Shown here: positions 1-6,367 of the stretch, piece after piece
How the letters are laid out: each line of letters opens with the position of its first letter
Position numbering within the stretch: position 1 is the stretch's first letter
Assembly (NCBI GenBank): GCA_021811745.1
Contig: JAJZNH010000639.1
Span: forward strand, 1-7,658
Origin: Acidobacteriota bacterium
GTDB lineage: Bacteria > Acidobacteriota > Terriglobia > Terriglobales > Acidobacteriaceae
DNA: 7,658 nt
Direction: 5' to 3'
The notes under the pieces: model-generated
The model's database searches: none
Told to the model about the DNA's origin: nothing
Seen by the model: the letters and a program-made list of their open reading frames with translations, nothing else
Program-made: the position numbers and the translations under genes

Positions 1-9
1 GGAGAAAAT

Positions 10-834
10 ATGACAATGAGACTAGTTAAGCGTTTTTCTCTTGTGTTCTGGTTGAGCTTGCTAACATCCCTGAGCGCACAATCCCCGGGAACGCTCAATT
101 CAAGGCTTATGCTGCACGCAACAGTGGTACCGTCTGAAGATGGAAGCGTTACTGTTACGGCAAATAGTCCAAGACCACTTCTGCAGGCACTGACTGCAAT
201 CAGGCGTCATTACGGTTGGATAATCGACTATGAGGAGAGTCGCTATCCCACGACTGAAATCGTGACTGGACCTAACCGCCGACTGCGTCTGAGCAGAGGT
301 TCTTTTATGGTTAGATTGGCAGGGCCTGGCTCAGTCGGGAATACGAAAGATGAAGCTACATTTCTTCTCTCACTCATCAATCAAAGCTCCCGCTCCATCA
401 AGCGACGGTTTATGCTCACGGCGACCGCATCTTCCAGATTCACCGTAGTGACCGCGGACAACCAAAAGCAGCTCATGTTAGACACTCCAATTCACTTGCC
501 GCGTGCGACTCGTTCAATCAGTGAGACCGTAGACACAATACTAAACCTCGTCACTTTGGCTCGTGGTACGCCGATTATTCGTGGTGGCTTCGTTGACAAT
601 GGGTTGCTTCAACAGGACGTAACAGTTGGCGGCGGTGAATCGGTGCCAGCAAGGGATTTGCTTGCGCAAGCACTTGATCGAAGTAGCATCGCTAAAGTTT
701 GGCTAGTAACGTTCTCGCCAAGCGAAGATGCTTATTACATAGGAATACAGTCTGCCGTGAGAGAAATCACAACAGCAAGTGGAGAAGTGAAGATCGTGCC
801 AGTACGGAATCAAAATCCGTCTTCACCAAAATAG
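10..834 (+). CDS. Exported protein of unknown function, possible STN-like fold
   Basis: The family is not recognised. The 274-residue product opens with a basic stretch (K7, R8), a hydrophobic core at about 9-21 and an Ala-Gln cleavage site after A23, so it should be exported by Sec. GGAG at 1-4 sits five bases before ATG 10; a second ATG at 16 is possible but less well spaced. Residues about 45-85 run beta-helix-beta (a V-T-V strand, then PLLQALTAI, then GWIIDYEE), the pattern of STN/secretin N-terminal domains, and residues about 210-250 may repeat it (QDVTV, then ARDLLAQALD). That resemblance is my inference and weak. No catalytic motif or transmembrane segment beyond the signal peptide is visible. 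The DNA is AT-richer than the backbone genes, suggesting horizontal acquisition. It converges on the VapC gene, and nothing in the window suggests a functional partner. Confidence 0.72.
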   Translation: MTMRLVKRFSLVFWLSLLTSLSAQSPGTLNSRLMLHATVVPSEDGSVTVTANSPRPLLQALTAIRRHYGWIIDYEESRYPTTEIVTGPNRRLRLSRGSFMVRLAGPGSVGNTKDEATFLLSLINQSSRSIKRRFMLTATASSRFTVVTADNQKQLMLDTPIHLPRATRSISETVDTILNLVTLARGTPIIRGGFVDNGLLQQDVTVGGGESVPARDLLAQALDRSSIAKVWLVTFSPSEDAYYIGIQSAVREITTASGEVKIVPVRNQNPSSPK

Positions 835-881
835 CAACGCATAACTACGGTGAGGTGTGTACATGCGCCCGACGTCCAAAA

Positions 882-925
882 TCCGGCAAGCACCCGTGTG
901 ACCGCCAAGGGTGACCTTTGCCGGA
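882..925. repeat. Nested inverted repeat between convergent genes, possible terminator
   Basis: An 8-bp perfect inverted repeat (TCCGGCAA at 882-889, TTGCCGGA at 918-925) encloses a second 5-bp pair (CACCC at 891-895, GGGTG at 909-913) with a 13-base loop. It lies between the 3' end of the exported-protein gene (834) and the 3' end of vapC (971), where a bidirectional terminator would be expected. There is no U-run on either strand, so it is not a classical Rho-independent terminator. It could act as an RNA 3' stabiliser or be a recombination remnant. Confidence 0.45.
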
Positions 926-970
926 CTTTCACCAAGACTGTCTTCACTCCCCAGCTGGCGTCATCTGGCC

Positions 971-1360
971 CTAAATGGCCAACGGGACCAGGCCGGAACT
1001 GGCGATCTGCGCGTCGTGGGTCAGAAGGCGGATACCTTCGACAATGGCGGTAGCACCGATGAGCCTGTCCTGCGGGTCCTTCGGGTAGGAATCCGGGAAC
1101 TGAACCGAACGAACCGCGATCTCCGCAGTGATCGGGAGAACCTCCACGTAGGAAGCGCATTTTTTCACGAAGGATTCGACGCTTACGTCGATGTCGATCC
1201 TCTTGTTCTCCGCCAGCCATGCAATCTCCCACAAGCTGATCGCCGAAAGAGCAAGCGGCCCAGACTTGCGGGCCGCTAGGATCGCCTTCCTGGCTTTCGA
1301 CGAGAGCTTTTCCGGAGCAATCAGCAGCCAGATCAGAATATGGGTGTCGAGAAGGATCAT
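971..1360 (-). CDS. vapC: VapC-family PIN-domain ribonuclease toxin
   Basis: Toxin of a type II toxin-antitoxin module: a Mg-dependent PIN-domain RNase expected to cut tRNA or rRNA and stop translation when its antitoxin is degraded. The product is 129 residues, normal for VapC. The acidic catalytic set is visible: D5 in LLDTH, E45 in SLWEI, D98 in KDPQDR, and D116 in LTHDA. It is the subtype with LLDTHxLIW at the N-terminus and SAISLWEI in the middle. I chose ATG at 1360, which overlaps the antitoxin stop as ATGA (1357-1360); GGGGAG lies four bases upstream inside the antitoxin gene. A TTG at 1372 would add four residues but is less likely. The overlap implies translational coupling to the Phd-type antitoxin. 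All key residues are intact, so the toxin is probably functional. The cleavage target cannot be read from sequence. Confidence 0.93.
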   Translation of the reverse strand: MILLDTHILIWLLIAPEKLSSKARKAILAARKSGPLALSAISLWEIAWLAENKRIDIDVSVESFVKKCASYVEVLPITAEIAVRSVQFPDSYPKDPQDRLIGATAIVEGIRLLTHDAQIASSGLVPLAI

Positions 1361-1584
1361 GCCACTCCCCAATCACTGGCCGGAACCGTGCTCTCAATAT
1401 CGCCTGTGATTCTTGCAATGCCTGACAGAGCTCCGAAAATCTCATCTTCCGATTCATTTGCAGGGACAACCTTTACGACCGGTTTGCCATGCTTGGTGAT
1501 CACAACGGGACGACCGCTCTGCGAGACGTGATCCATCACAGCGAGACACTGAGCCTTGAATTGCGCGGCAGCCATTTTCCGCAT
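1357..1584 (-). CDS. Phd/YefM-family antitoxin paired with VapC
   Basis: A 75-residue antitoxin that should neutralise the overlapping VapC and, with it, repress its own promoter. Residues about 1-50 match the Phd/YefM DNA-binding fold: an N-terminal AAAQFKAQCLAVMDHV helix region followed by the family signature GRPVVITKHGKPVVKVVP (24-41). Residues 42-75 are acidic and probably unstructured until they bind the toxin (ESEDE, then a terminal SDW). ATG 1584 is favoured over the in-frame ATG three codons later because AGGAG at 1592-1596 is seven bases upstream of it. A perfect palindrome covers the predicted promoter about 20 bases before the start. Phd-type antitoxins are best known with Doc, but pairing with VapC is also a recognised combination. 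Confidence 0.9.
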   Translation of the reverse strand: MRKMAAAQFKAQCLAVMDHVSQSGRPVVITKHGKPVVKVVPANESEDEIFGALSGIARITGDIESTVPASDWGVA

Positions 1585-1602
1585 GACAGCTCTCCTCTTA
1601 TA

Positions 1603-1622
1603 TGGTCATAATATTATGACCA
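1603..1622. promoter_or_regulatory. Perfect 20-bp palindrome, likely antitoxin/toxin operator
   Basis: The half-site TGGTCATAAT at 1603-1612 is followed directly by its exact reverse complement at 1613-1622, with no mismatches and no spacer. It lies 18 bases upstream of the Phd-type antitoxin start and contains the putative -10 box. The position and symmetry are those of an autoregulatory operator bound by an antitoxin dimer or an antitoxin-toxin complex. The role is inferred; the palindrome is seen directly. Confidence 0.8.
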
Positions 1623-1637
1623 CTTCTTGAAAGTCAA
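1608..1637 (-). promoter_or_regulatory. Putative sigma70 promoter of the Phd-VapC module
   Basis: On the minus strand TTGACT (1632-1637, five of six to consensus) is followed after 18 bases by TATTAT (1608-1613, five of six). The -10 hexamer lies inside the palindrome at 1603-1622, so binding there would block RNA polymerase. A start about seven bases downstream would give a leader of roughly 17 bases containing the AGGAG ribosome binding site. Confidence 0.6.
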
Positions 1638-1757
1638 CTGGCCAGGCTCCCGGTTGACCGCCGACACTGACGTTTGAGATTTGCAAACAACGTTGCGTGC
1701 GTAGCCGAGCGTCGACACGGGCGGAGCGAATTTGGACGTAAAAAAGAAAAGAAGGAA

Positions 1758-2168
1758 TCAGCTTGCGCCAGTCTCCTCAGGCTGTGCGATTGAAGACCGG
1801 AACCACTCTGCTAGTCGAGCTTCGGGCATGACCCCTGATGCAACCGCCAGCATCGTGTTGACAACTTCCTCGTCTGTAGCCTCCATCGTGCACCTGTTTA
1901 GATCAAGGAATGTTTCGGCAACCACGTAGGCCGTGCGTTTGTTGCCGTCGAGAAATCCATGACTGTTGCATAGCCCGAATGCATGGGCGGCCGCTAAGGC
2001 GGCGGCAACGGGTTTCCCATACGCAATAAGGTTGCGAGGCTTGGCAAGCGCAGACTCGATTCCAGCAAGGTCACGAACACCGCGAATGCCGCCGTGTTCC
2101 GAAATCTGTTCGTCGTGAATGGCAAGGACCGCATCCATCGGAACCCATACCCATCGATGGGACTTCAC
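1758..2168 (-). CDS. doc: Doc/Fic-family (death-on-curing) toxin
   Basis: A 136-residue toxin of the Doc branch of the Fic fold. P1 phage Doc transfers phosphate from ATP to elongation factor Tu and stops translation; the same activity is assumed, not shown, here. The Fic motif is complete: HGFLDGNKRTA at 70-80, with catalytic H70, D74 and the G75-N76-K77-R78 anion-hole stretch. The N-terminal part (HDEQISEHGG at 18-27, then an RDLAGIESALAKP stretch) is typical of the family, and the length is close to P1 Doc (126). The start is GTG at 2168, overlapping the antitoxin stop as GTGA (2165-2168); no ATG is better placed. The next Met (M11) would remove conserved N-terminal sequence. A pyrimidine-rich tract follows the stop on the coding strand, but without a clear hairpin. 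Confidence 0.92.
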   Translation of the reverse strand: MKSHRWVWVPMDAVLAIHDEQISEHGGIRGVRDLAGIESALAKPRNLIAYGKPVAAALAAAHAFGLCNSHGFLDGNKRTAYVVAETFLDLNRCTMEATDEEVVNTMLAVASGVMPEARLAEWFRSSIAQPEETGAS

Positions 2169-2389
2169 TTTGCCAACTCACGCAGCGCATTCCGGCGCCG
2201 TTTCATCACCTTGCGGGCAGACTCCATGGCCTTTTCGAATTCCGGGTCGAATGGAGTAATCCTGAAACCATCTTTGTCTTCGGTAAGGAAGACTGAATCG
2301 CCCTTCTCAACCTTCAGACGCGACAAGGCTTCTTTAGGAAGGATCAGTCCCACGGAGCTTCCAATCGTCGTCAGTTTCAGTTTCAGCAT
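2165..2389 (-). CDS. AbrB/MazE-type antitoxin paired with Doc
   Basis: A 74-residue antitoxin. Residues 1-47 form a SpoVT/AbrB swapped-hairpin DNA-binding domain: TTIGSSVGLILPKEAL (7-22) followed by RLKVEKGDSVFL, the usual 'SxGxxLPKExL...GD' pattern. Residues 48-74 are a charged helix (EFEKAMESARKVMKRRR) that should wrap the toxin. ATG 2389 is preceded by GAGG on the coding strand with suitable spacing (about 7-8 bases). The stop overlaps the Doc start by four bases, so the pair is translated together. It should neutralise Doc and repress the operon. AbrB-type antitoxins usually accompany MazF or VapC, but AbrB-Doc pairs do occur in bacterial genomes. Confidence 0.9.
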   Translation of the reverse strand: MLKLKLTTIGSSVGLILPKEALSRLKVEKGDSVFLTEDKDGFRITPFDPEFEKAMESARKVMKRRRNALRELAK

Positions 2390-2415
2390 TGTGGTACCTC
2401 ACACCCGGAATTATA
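2390..2415 (-). promoter_or_regulatory. Extended -10 promoter and imperfect palindrome before the AbrB-Doc module
   Basis: On the minus strand a consensus TATAAT (2410-2415) is preceded by TGT, an extended -10 element; no good -35 is visible at 16-18 bases. Transcription would begin near 2403, about 14 bases before ATG 2389. Immediately downstream, 2390-2401 forms an imperfect 12-bp palindrome around GGTACC with one mismatched pair. It overlaps the ribosome binding site and could be an AbrB operator half. The promoter is fairly convincing; the operator is a guess. Confidence 0.55.
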
Positions 2416-2627
2416 ACATTGATTAGAATACGCCCGGTAAAACTCCGGTTGACTGGCGGTCGTGAGCCTGTGACCGGCTACGGTTCTCTTTGCCGTCGGT
2501 TCGCCGACCCTGTACCCTGCCAAGGACCGCTAATTCCTCGAATTGATGGGCGGCCTGACTGCCAGCTTCGACGGGACGATGCTGTTTCCGGGGCCGATTC
2601 ATCGTCTGCGGTGGGATTTCGTTGTCC

Positions 2628-2663
2628 AGAGTGGGGGCATAACTTTGTAGAGAGTGGGGGCAT
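2628..2663. repeat. 13-bp G-rich direct repeat, possible mobile-element end
   Basis: AGAGTGGGGGCAT occurs exactly twice, at 2628-2640 and 2651-2663, separated by 10 bases (23-bp period). Short tandem repeats like this are found near the termini of some insertion sequences, for example IS21-type elements. The repeat also sits at the boundary between the TA island and GC-rich backbone. No transposase is visible in the window, so a relic end is only an inference. Confidence 0.5.
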
Positions 2664-2690
2664 GTCGTCAAAGCGAGTGGGGAGATTGGT

Positions 2691-2696
2691 TGTAAT
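2691..2696 (+). promoter_or_regulatory. Candidate -10 box for sua5
   Basis: TGTAAT (five of six to TATAAT) lies 34 bases before the GTG start at 2731; the -35 region is poor. A transcript starting near 2703 would exclude the upstream ATG at 2662. Its leader would contain a small hairpin (TCGCC 2705-2709, GGCGA 2716-2720) with GGAG in the loop, and AAGAGG directly against the start codon. Weak evidence overall. Confidence 0.3.
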
Positions 2697-2730
2697 CACC
2701 AGACTCGCCGGGAGCGGCGAAAATAAGAGG

Positions 2731-3786
2731 GTGAATACACGGCGACTGACGGTGGACCCAGGACACCTGGAGACGGCCGAAGCCAACGAGGCGCTGAACC
2801 GGGCCGCGGAGATTCTGCGCGGAGGCGGACTGGTGGCGCTGCCTACAGAGACCGTCTACGGACTGGGCGCGAATGCGCTGGACGAGGATGCGATCCGGCG
2901 TATCTTCCGGGCCAAGCGGCGGCCAGCGTGGGACCCGGTGATCGTGCACGTAGGCGAGGAATCCATGCTCGATGGCCTGGTCAAAGAGATCCCTGAAAGA
3001 GCACGCCGGCTCATCCAAGAGTTTTGGCCGGGACCGCTAACGCTCTTGCTGCCGCGGACCGCGGCCGTGCCGGATGCGGTGACGGCAGGACGGCCGCAGG
3101 TGGGGGTGCGGATGCCGGCGCATCCGGTGGCGCTGGAGCTGATCCGGCGCGCGGGAGTCCCCATCGCCGCGCCCAGCGCCAATCTGTTTGGGCACATCAG
3201 TCCCACTACGGCCGCGCACGTACTCGACGATCTCGATGGGCGCATCGAGGCGGTGCTGGACGCGGGTGCGACGGAACACGGCGTGGAATCAACCGTGATC
3301 GACCCTTGCCGGAGCCCGATGGTGATCTACCGGCCCGGCGCGGTGACGGCGGAGCAGATTCGGGCCGTGGCAGGACCGGTGGAGTGTTTCCAGGAGGTTG
3401 AGAAGCCGGTGAAGAGGCCCAAGGGCGGACTGCCCTCACCGGGCGTGGGACTGCGCCACTATGCGCCCAAGGCGCGGCTGGTGCTGCTGGAGGCGCCACT
3501 GGCTGGATTGAGCACGCGGCTGGCGGAGGCGGCGCAAGATTGGTCCGGAGAGCGGCTGGGCATCATGCTGCCGACTGGGGTTGCCGTGCCTGGCGAGCTG
3601 AGGGATGCGCACGTCTACGCCTGGGGCCACTGGGATTCACCGAAGGAGCTGGCGCGGCGGCTCTACATGGGACTGCGCGCGCTCGACGCGGAGAGTTGCA
3701 GCGTGATTGTCTGCCCGCTGCCCCCAGCCGAAGGGATTGGCGCGGCCATCCACGACCGACTGCGTAAGGCGGCAAAGGAGAAATAA
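2731..3786 (+). CDS. tsaC: L-threonylcarbamoyladenylate synthase, Sua5 type
   Basis: Makes threonylcarbamoyl-AMP from L-threonine, bicarbonate and ATP, the first step of t6A37 modification of ANN-decoding tRNAs in the cytoplasm; TsaD, TsaB and TsaE, not in this window, complete it. The 351-residue product has a YrdC domain at about 15-205 (PTETVYGLGANA 38-49, KRRP 62-65, WPGPLTLLLP, VGVRMPAHP, APSAN, ESTVID, YRPGAVT). A linker with SPGVGLRHYAPKARL leads to a C-terminal Sua5 domain, so this is the long Sua5 form, not short TsaC/YrdC. GTG 2731 is chosen because MNTRRLTVDP matches the usual family N-terminus. ATG 2662 would add 23 unrelated residues and lies in a repeat. The spacing of the ribosome binding site to GTG is poor, so the exact start is uncertain. 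The usual KGRPxxNPLIVH segment reads KRRPAWDPVIVH here. Confidence 0.93.
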   Translation: MNTRRLTVDPGHLETAEANEALNRAAEILRGGGLVALPTETVYGLGANALDEDAIRRIFRAKRRPAWDPVIVHVGEESMLDGLVKEIPERARRLIQEFWPGPLTLLLPRTAAVPDAVTAGRPQVGVRMPAHPVALELIRRAGVPIAAPSANLFGHISPTTAAHVLDDLDGRIEAVLDAGATEHGVESTVIDPCRSPMVIYRPGAVTAEQIRAVAGPVECFQEVEKPVKRPKGGLPSPGVGLRHYAPKARLVLLEAPLAGLSTRLAEAAQDWSGERLGIMLPTGVAVPGELRDAHVYAWGHWDSPKELARRLYMGLRALDAESCSVIVCPLPPAEGIGAAIHDRLRKAAKEK

Positions 3787-3884
3787 CGAATCCTCCAGCG
3801 GGCGGCGAGACGGCCGCGGACAGCGGGGAAGGCGTCAAGCGCGGCGGCATCCGCGCAGCCGATCTGATGCGGACGGGCAGTGCG

Positions 3885-5159
3885 TCAGCGCACCATGAAG
3901 GCCTTGTCAACGATGGCATTGGGGCCGCGGCCGGTGGGAAGCAGCGTGAGGAGCGACTGCGAGGGCGTCCGAATCACTGCCACGTCGTCAGAGGTGGAAT
4001 CCACGGCAAACAGGAGATAGCCGTTTGCGGAGAAAGCCAGCACCGAGGGGCCATCGCCCACGTGGATGGAGCCGGAGCGCTTGCCGTCGTTGATGGAGTA
4101 GACGATCAGATTCTGGGAAAGGAAGTCGCCGATGTAGAGCAGAGAGTTGTCACGGGAAACCAGGGCACAGACGGGATCGTCTCCCATTCTGTGCGCGCCG
4201 CTCACATCGTTGGAATTGGTGATGATCTCGGAGACGGAGTCGGAAAGCGAGTTGACGGAAAACACTTCGCCGTTGTCGGGCTTGAGGGCCAGGGCCACGG
4301 GACTGCGGCCAACGTCCATGAGGGTTTGGAGCTGGTCGGGCTGGCCAGCATGCGCAAGGGCGATGACCATGATCTGGTGACCGGCAGAACAGGGTATGAA
4401 GGCCTTGGAGGAATCGGCGAGGACGACCGGGTCCTGCGCGCCAGGGCAGCCGGAGAGGACCGCACGGATGCGGCGGGTGACGGGATTGATGAGGGTAACG
4501 GAATTTCCGCGCTTGTCGGCAACAACCAGGGTCTTGCCGTCCGGGGCGAGGCGTGCGGCAACGGGTTGGACGCCGGCGCGGATCTGTGCGATTTCACGCC
4601 GCGCCCGGAGGTCAATGACGGAGACGGTGTTGGAGCCGGAGTTGGCCACATAGGCGAGATTGCCGGACGGATCGAGGTCGATGGAAAGCGGGCGGCGATG
4701 AAGAGGGATGGTGGCGACGACGGAATTGGTTTCAGCATCGATGACCGAGAGCGAACCTCTGCCGCCCGGCGCTCGCTGCGACGATGACTTGTCACCGGGG
4801 GCTCCGGCATTCACTACATAGATCTCATTTCGCGTGGGGCTGGCGGCCAGGGCCACGGGATCCTGGCCGACACGGAGTTCGCGATCCACGCGGACATTGA
4901 CCACATCGAGCACGGTCACGGAGCCGCTGTCGCCATTGGTCACGTAGGCATATTCGCGATAGTTGGCGGCATACTGCGGAAAGCCTGGGGGACGGCAGGC
5001 GGAAAGTGCCAACAGGAGCGGGAGAAGCGGGAAGAGACGAATCAGGGAGGGCCTTGCTGCGGGCCGCAAAGACCGAAGGCAAAGGCGGCGGCAGATCACC
5101 CGGCCGCGCAGGACAGGGCGGCCCTGAGACGCCGAAGATCGATGGGCTGGAACATTCAT
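3885..5159 (-). CDS. YVTN-family beta-propeller lipoprotein (YncE-like)
   Basis: A 424-residue lipoprotein with a seven-bladed YVTN/YncE-type beta-propeller. A long basic leader (1-41) precedes a hydrophobic segment (42-53) and a lipobox LSAC with C55 as the lipidated residue, placing it on the outer face of a membrane. Blades repeat a pattern of 'G-x-x-P-(V/L)-A-L-x-x-x-P-x-x-x-x-x-Y-V-x-N-x-x-S-x-x-V-x-V-I-D': [16 protein letters not shown], then [39 protein letters not shown], and later more divergent copies. No catalytic residues are apparent; such propellers usually bind partners or ligands, and the function is unknown. ATG 5159 overlaps the aroF stop as ATGA, implying coupling. GTG 5099 would give a more normal signal-peptide length (C55 becomes residue 35) and is a serious alternative. 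It converges on sua5 with 98 bases between and no clear terminator. Confidence 0.85.
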   Translation of the reverse strand: MNVPAHRSSASQGRPVLRGRVICRRLCLRSLRPAARPSLIRLFPLLPLLLALSACRPPGFPQYAANYREYAYVTNGDSGSVTVLDVVNVRVDRELRVGQDPVALAASPTRNEIYVVNAGAPGDKSSSQRAPGGRGSLSVIDAETNSVVATIPLHRRPLSIDLDPSGNLAYVANSGSNTVSVIDLRARREIAQIRAGVQPVAARLAPDGKTLVVADKRGNSVTLINPVTRRIRAVLSGCPGAQDPVVLADSSKAFIPCSAGHQIMVIALAHAGQPDQLQTLMDVGRSPVALALKPDNGEVFSVNSLSDSVSEIITNSNDVSGAHRMGDDPVCALVSRDNSLLYIGDFLSQNLIVYSINDGKRSGSIHVGDGPSVLAFSANGYLLFAVDSTSDDVAVIRTPSQSLLTLLPTGRGPNAIVDKAFMVR

Positions 5160-6205
5160 TTGGCGGCGGCGGAGCGAACGCCGCGGGGCAGAAGGCGGCC
5201 GACAACAGGCGCAATGCGCTCGATCTCGTCCATCATGCCGGCAAATTGCGCGGGATAGATCGACTGGGGACCGTCAGAGAGCGCGTTTTCCGGGCGGTTG
5301 TGTACTTCGACCATCACGCCATCAGCGCCCGCAGCGACGGCGGCCCTGGCCATGGGCAACACACTATCGCGGCGGCCGGTGCCATGGCTGGGGTCGACCA
5401 GGATAGGCAGATGGCTAGCCCGCTGCAACGCCGGAACGATGCTGAGGTCCAGCGTGTTGCGGGCGTGATCAGAGAAAGTGCGCACGCCGCGTTCGCAGAG
5501 GATCACGTCGTAATTGCCTTCGCTCATCACGTACTCGGCGGCCATCAGGAACTCCTCGAGGGTGGCGCTTATTCCGCGCTTGATGAGCACGGGCTTGCGC
5601 AGACGGCCGGCGCGCTTGAGCAAGGCAAAATTCTGCATGTTGCGGGCACCGATCTGGATGACGTCGGCCCACTCAGCGACCAGATCGAGGGTCTCGGCGT
5701 CGAGCGCTTCCGTGACGATGCGCAAGCCGAAGGTCTGGCGAATATCGGCCATAATCTGGAGGGCCTCAAGGCCAAGGCCTTGAAAGGCGTAAGGAGAAGT
5801 GCGCGGCTTATAAGCGCCTCCGCGAAAGAAGAATGCGCCTGCGGCGGCCACTCGTTCGGCAATGGCGAAGGCCTGTTCGCGGCTTTCGATGGAGCACGGC
5901 CCGGCGAGAATGGCCAGGTTTCGACCGCCGATGGAGGCATCGAAGCCAGCGAAGCGAATGACGGTGTTCTCCTCTTTCACATCCCGGCTGGCCAATTTGT
6001 AGGCTTTGGAGACACGGATCACCTCCGCGACTCCTGGGAGTGATTCGAGATTGCCGCGGTCTGCCTCACCCTGGTTGCCGGTGATACCGATGGCAGTGCG
6101 CTGGGCTCCCGGAAGCGGATGGGCGCGGTAACCCAATTGCTCGATATGCGCGCAGACGGCCTGAATCTCTTCCGGCGAGGCCTGCGCTTTCATCACCACT
6201 AACAT
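5156..6205 (-). CDS. aroF: 3-deoxy-7-phosphoheptulonate (DAHP) synthase, type I beta
   Basis: Catalyses the first step of the shikimate pathway, condensing phosphoenolpyruvate and erythrose 4-phosphate to DAHP for Phe, Tyr and Trp synthesis. The 349-residue product aligns end to end with Thermotoga maritima DAHP synthase (338 residues). Residues 1-70 are a ferredoxin-like regulatory domain and about 95-340 the TIM barrel. All four metal ligands are present at a constant offset of +2: C104 (AGPCSIE), H274 (DPSHG), E300 (MVEVH) and D311 (ALSDG). Substrate-site motifs [25 protein letters not shown] and LIKRG are intact. ATG 6205 has GAGGGG five bases upstream; a TTG at 6253 would add 16 residues foreign to the family. 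In the T. maritima enzyme the N-terminal domain binds tyrosine for feedback inhibition; here H29 is kept but position 31 is Leu, not Ser. The stop overlaps the propeller gene by four bases. Confidence 0.96.
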   Translation of the reverse strand: MLVVMKAQASPEEIQAVCAHIEQLGYRAHPLPGAQRTAIGITGNQGEADRGNLESLPGVAEVIRVSKAYKLASRDVKEENTVIRFAGFDASIGGRNLAILAGPCSIESREQAFAIAERVAAAGAFFFRGGAYKPRTSPYAFQGLGLEALQIMADIRQTFGLRIVTEALDAETLDLVAEWADVIQIGARNMQNFALLKRAGRLRKPVLIKRGISATLEEFLMAAEYVMSEGNYDVILCERGVRTFSDHARNTLDLSIVPALQRASHLPILVDPSHGTGRRDSVLPMARAAVAAGADGVMVEVHNRPENALSDGPQSIYPAQFAGMMDEIERIAPVVGRLLPRGVRSAAAK

Positions 6206-6270
6206 GAATGCCCCTCGCCCCCCCAGTCTAACGGCTAGGAGGTCGAAGGGCAATTTCCAGCAGCGGATTG

Positions 6271-6298
6271 AGTATACCCGTGGCCATCATGCTGTCTT
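6271..6298 (-). promoter_or_regulatory. Candidate aroF promoter
   Basis: On the minus strand AAGACA (6293-6298, four of six to TTGACA) is followed after 16 bases by TATACT (6271-6276, five of six). This would place transcription start near 6264 and give a leader of about 60 bases. A second, weaker pair closer to the gene (TTGCCC then TAGACT, 17-base spacer) is also possible. aroF may instead be read from further upstream with the microprotein. Confidence 0.3.
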
Positions 6299-6367
6299 GG
6301 CTTGGGGCCGGTGTAATGCTAACAACGCAGATCGGGAGAATGGGCCACCGAACAAGAATGGCTGCCC

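Larger units (their letters stand above)
2416..2730. other. Gene-free stretch between TA island and backbone
   Basis: No gene is supported in these 315 bases. The Sua5 reading frame stays open leftward through it, but the translation there does not resemble the family. On the plus strand a different frame is open from about 2477 to a TAG at 2648-2650 with only one internal TAA (2531-2533) and backbone-like codon use. It could be the decayed tail of a former gene, but I cannot identify it. The stretch ends in the 13-bp direct repeat at 2628-2663 and the probable sua5 promoter. Confidence 0.5.

Noticed and set aside
810..1469. Minus-strand open frame of 219 codons over vapC and the Phd-type antitoxin
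   Set aside because: It is in a different frame from two overlapping genes with complete family motifs, and has no ribosome binding site.
1646..2455. Near-identical CTCC(C)GGTTGAC motifs on either side of the AbrB-Doc module (about 1647-1658 and 2444-2454)
   Set aside because: Only about 11 bases agree, with a one-base gap, and flanking sequence does not match; chance is as likely as an insertion-site duplication.
2389..2730. N-terminal extension of the sua5 frame upstream of GTG 2731
   Set aside because: The extra 114 codons cross the AbrB promoter and the direct repeat, and the translation does not resemble Sua5. The usual family N-terminus begins at 2731.
3867..4787. Plus-strand open frame of 306 codons opposite the propeller gene
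   Set aside because: Antisense to clear YVTN repeats; Gly/Asp-rich low-complexity translation typical of a shadow frame in GC-rich DNA.
5006..6043. Long plus-strand open frame (345 codons) opposite aroF and the propeller gene
   Set aside because: It is an antisense shadow of the DAHP synthase frame, which matches a known enzyme end to end. Its translation is Gly/His/Ala-rich without family features.
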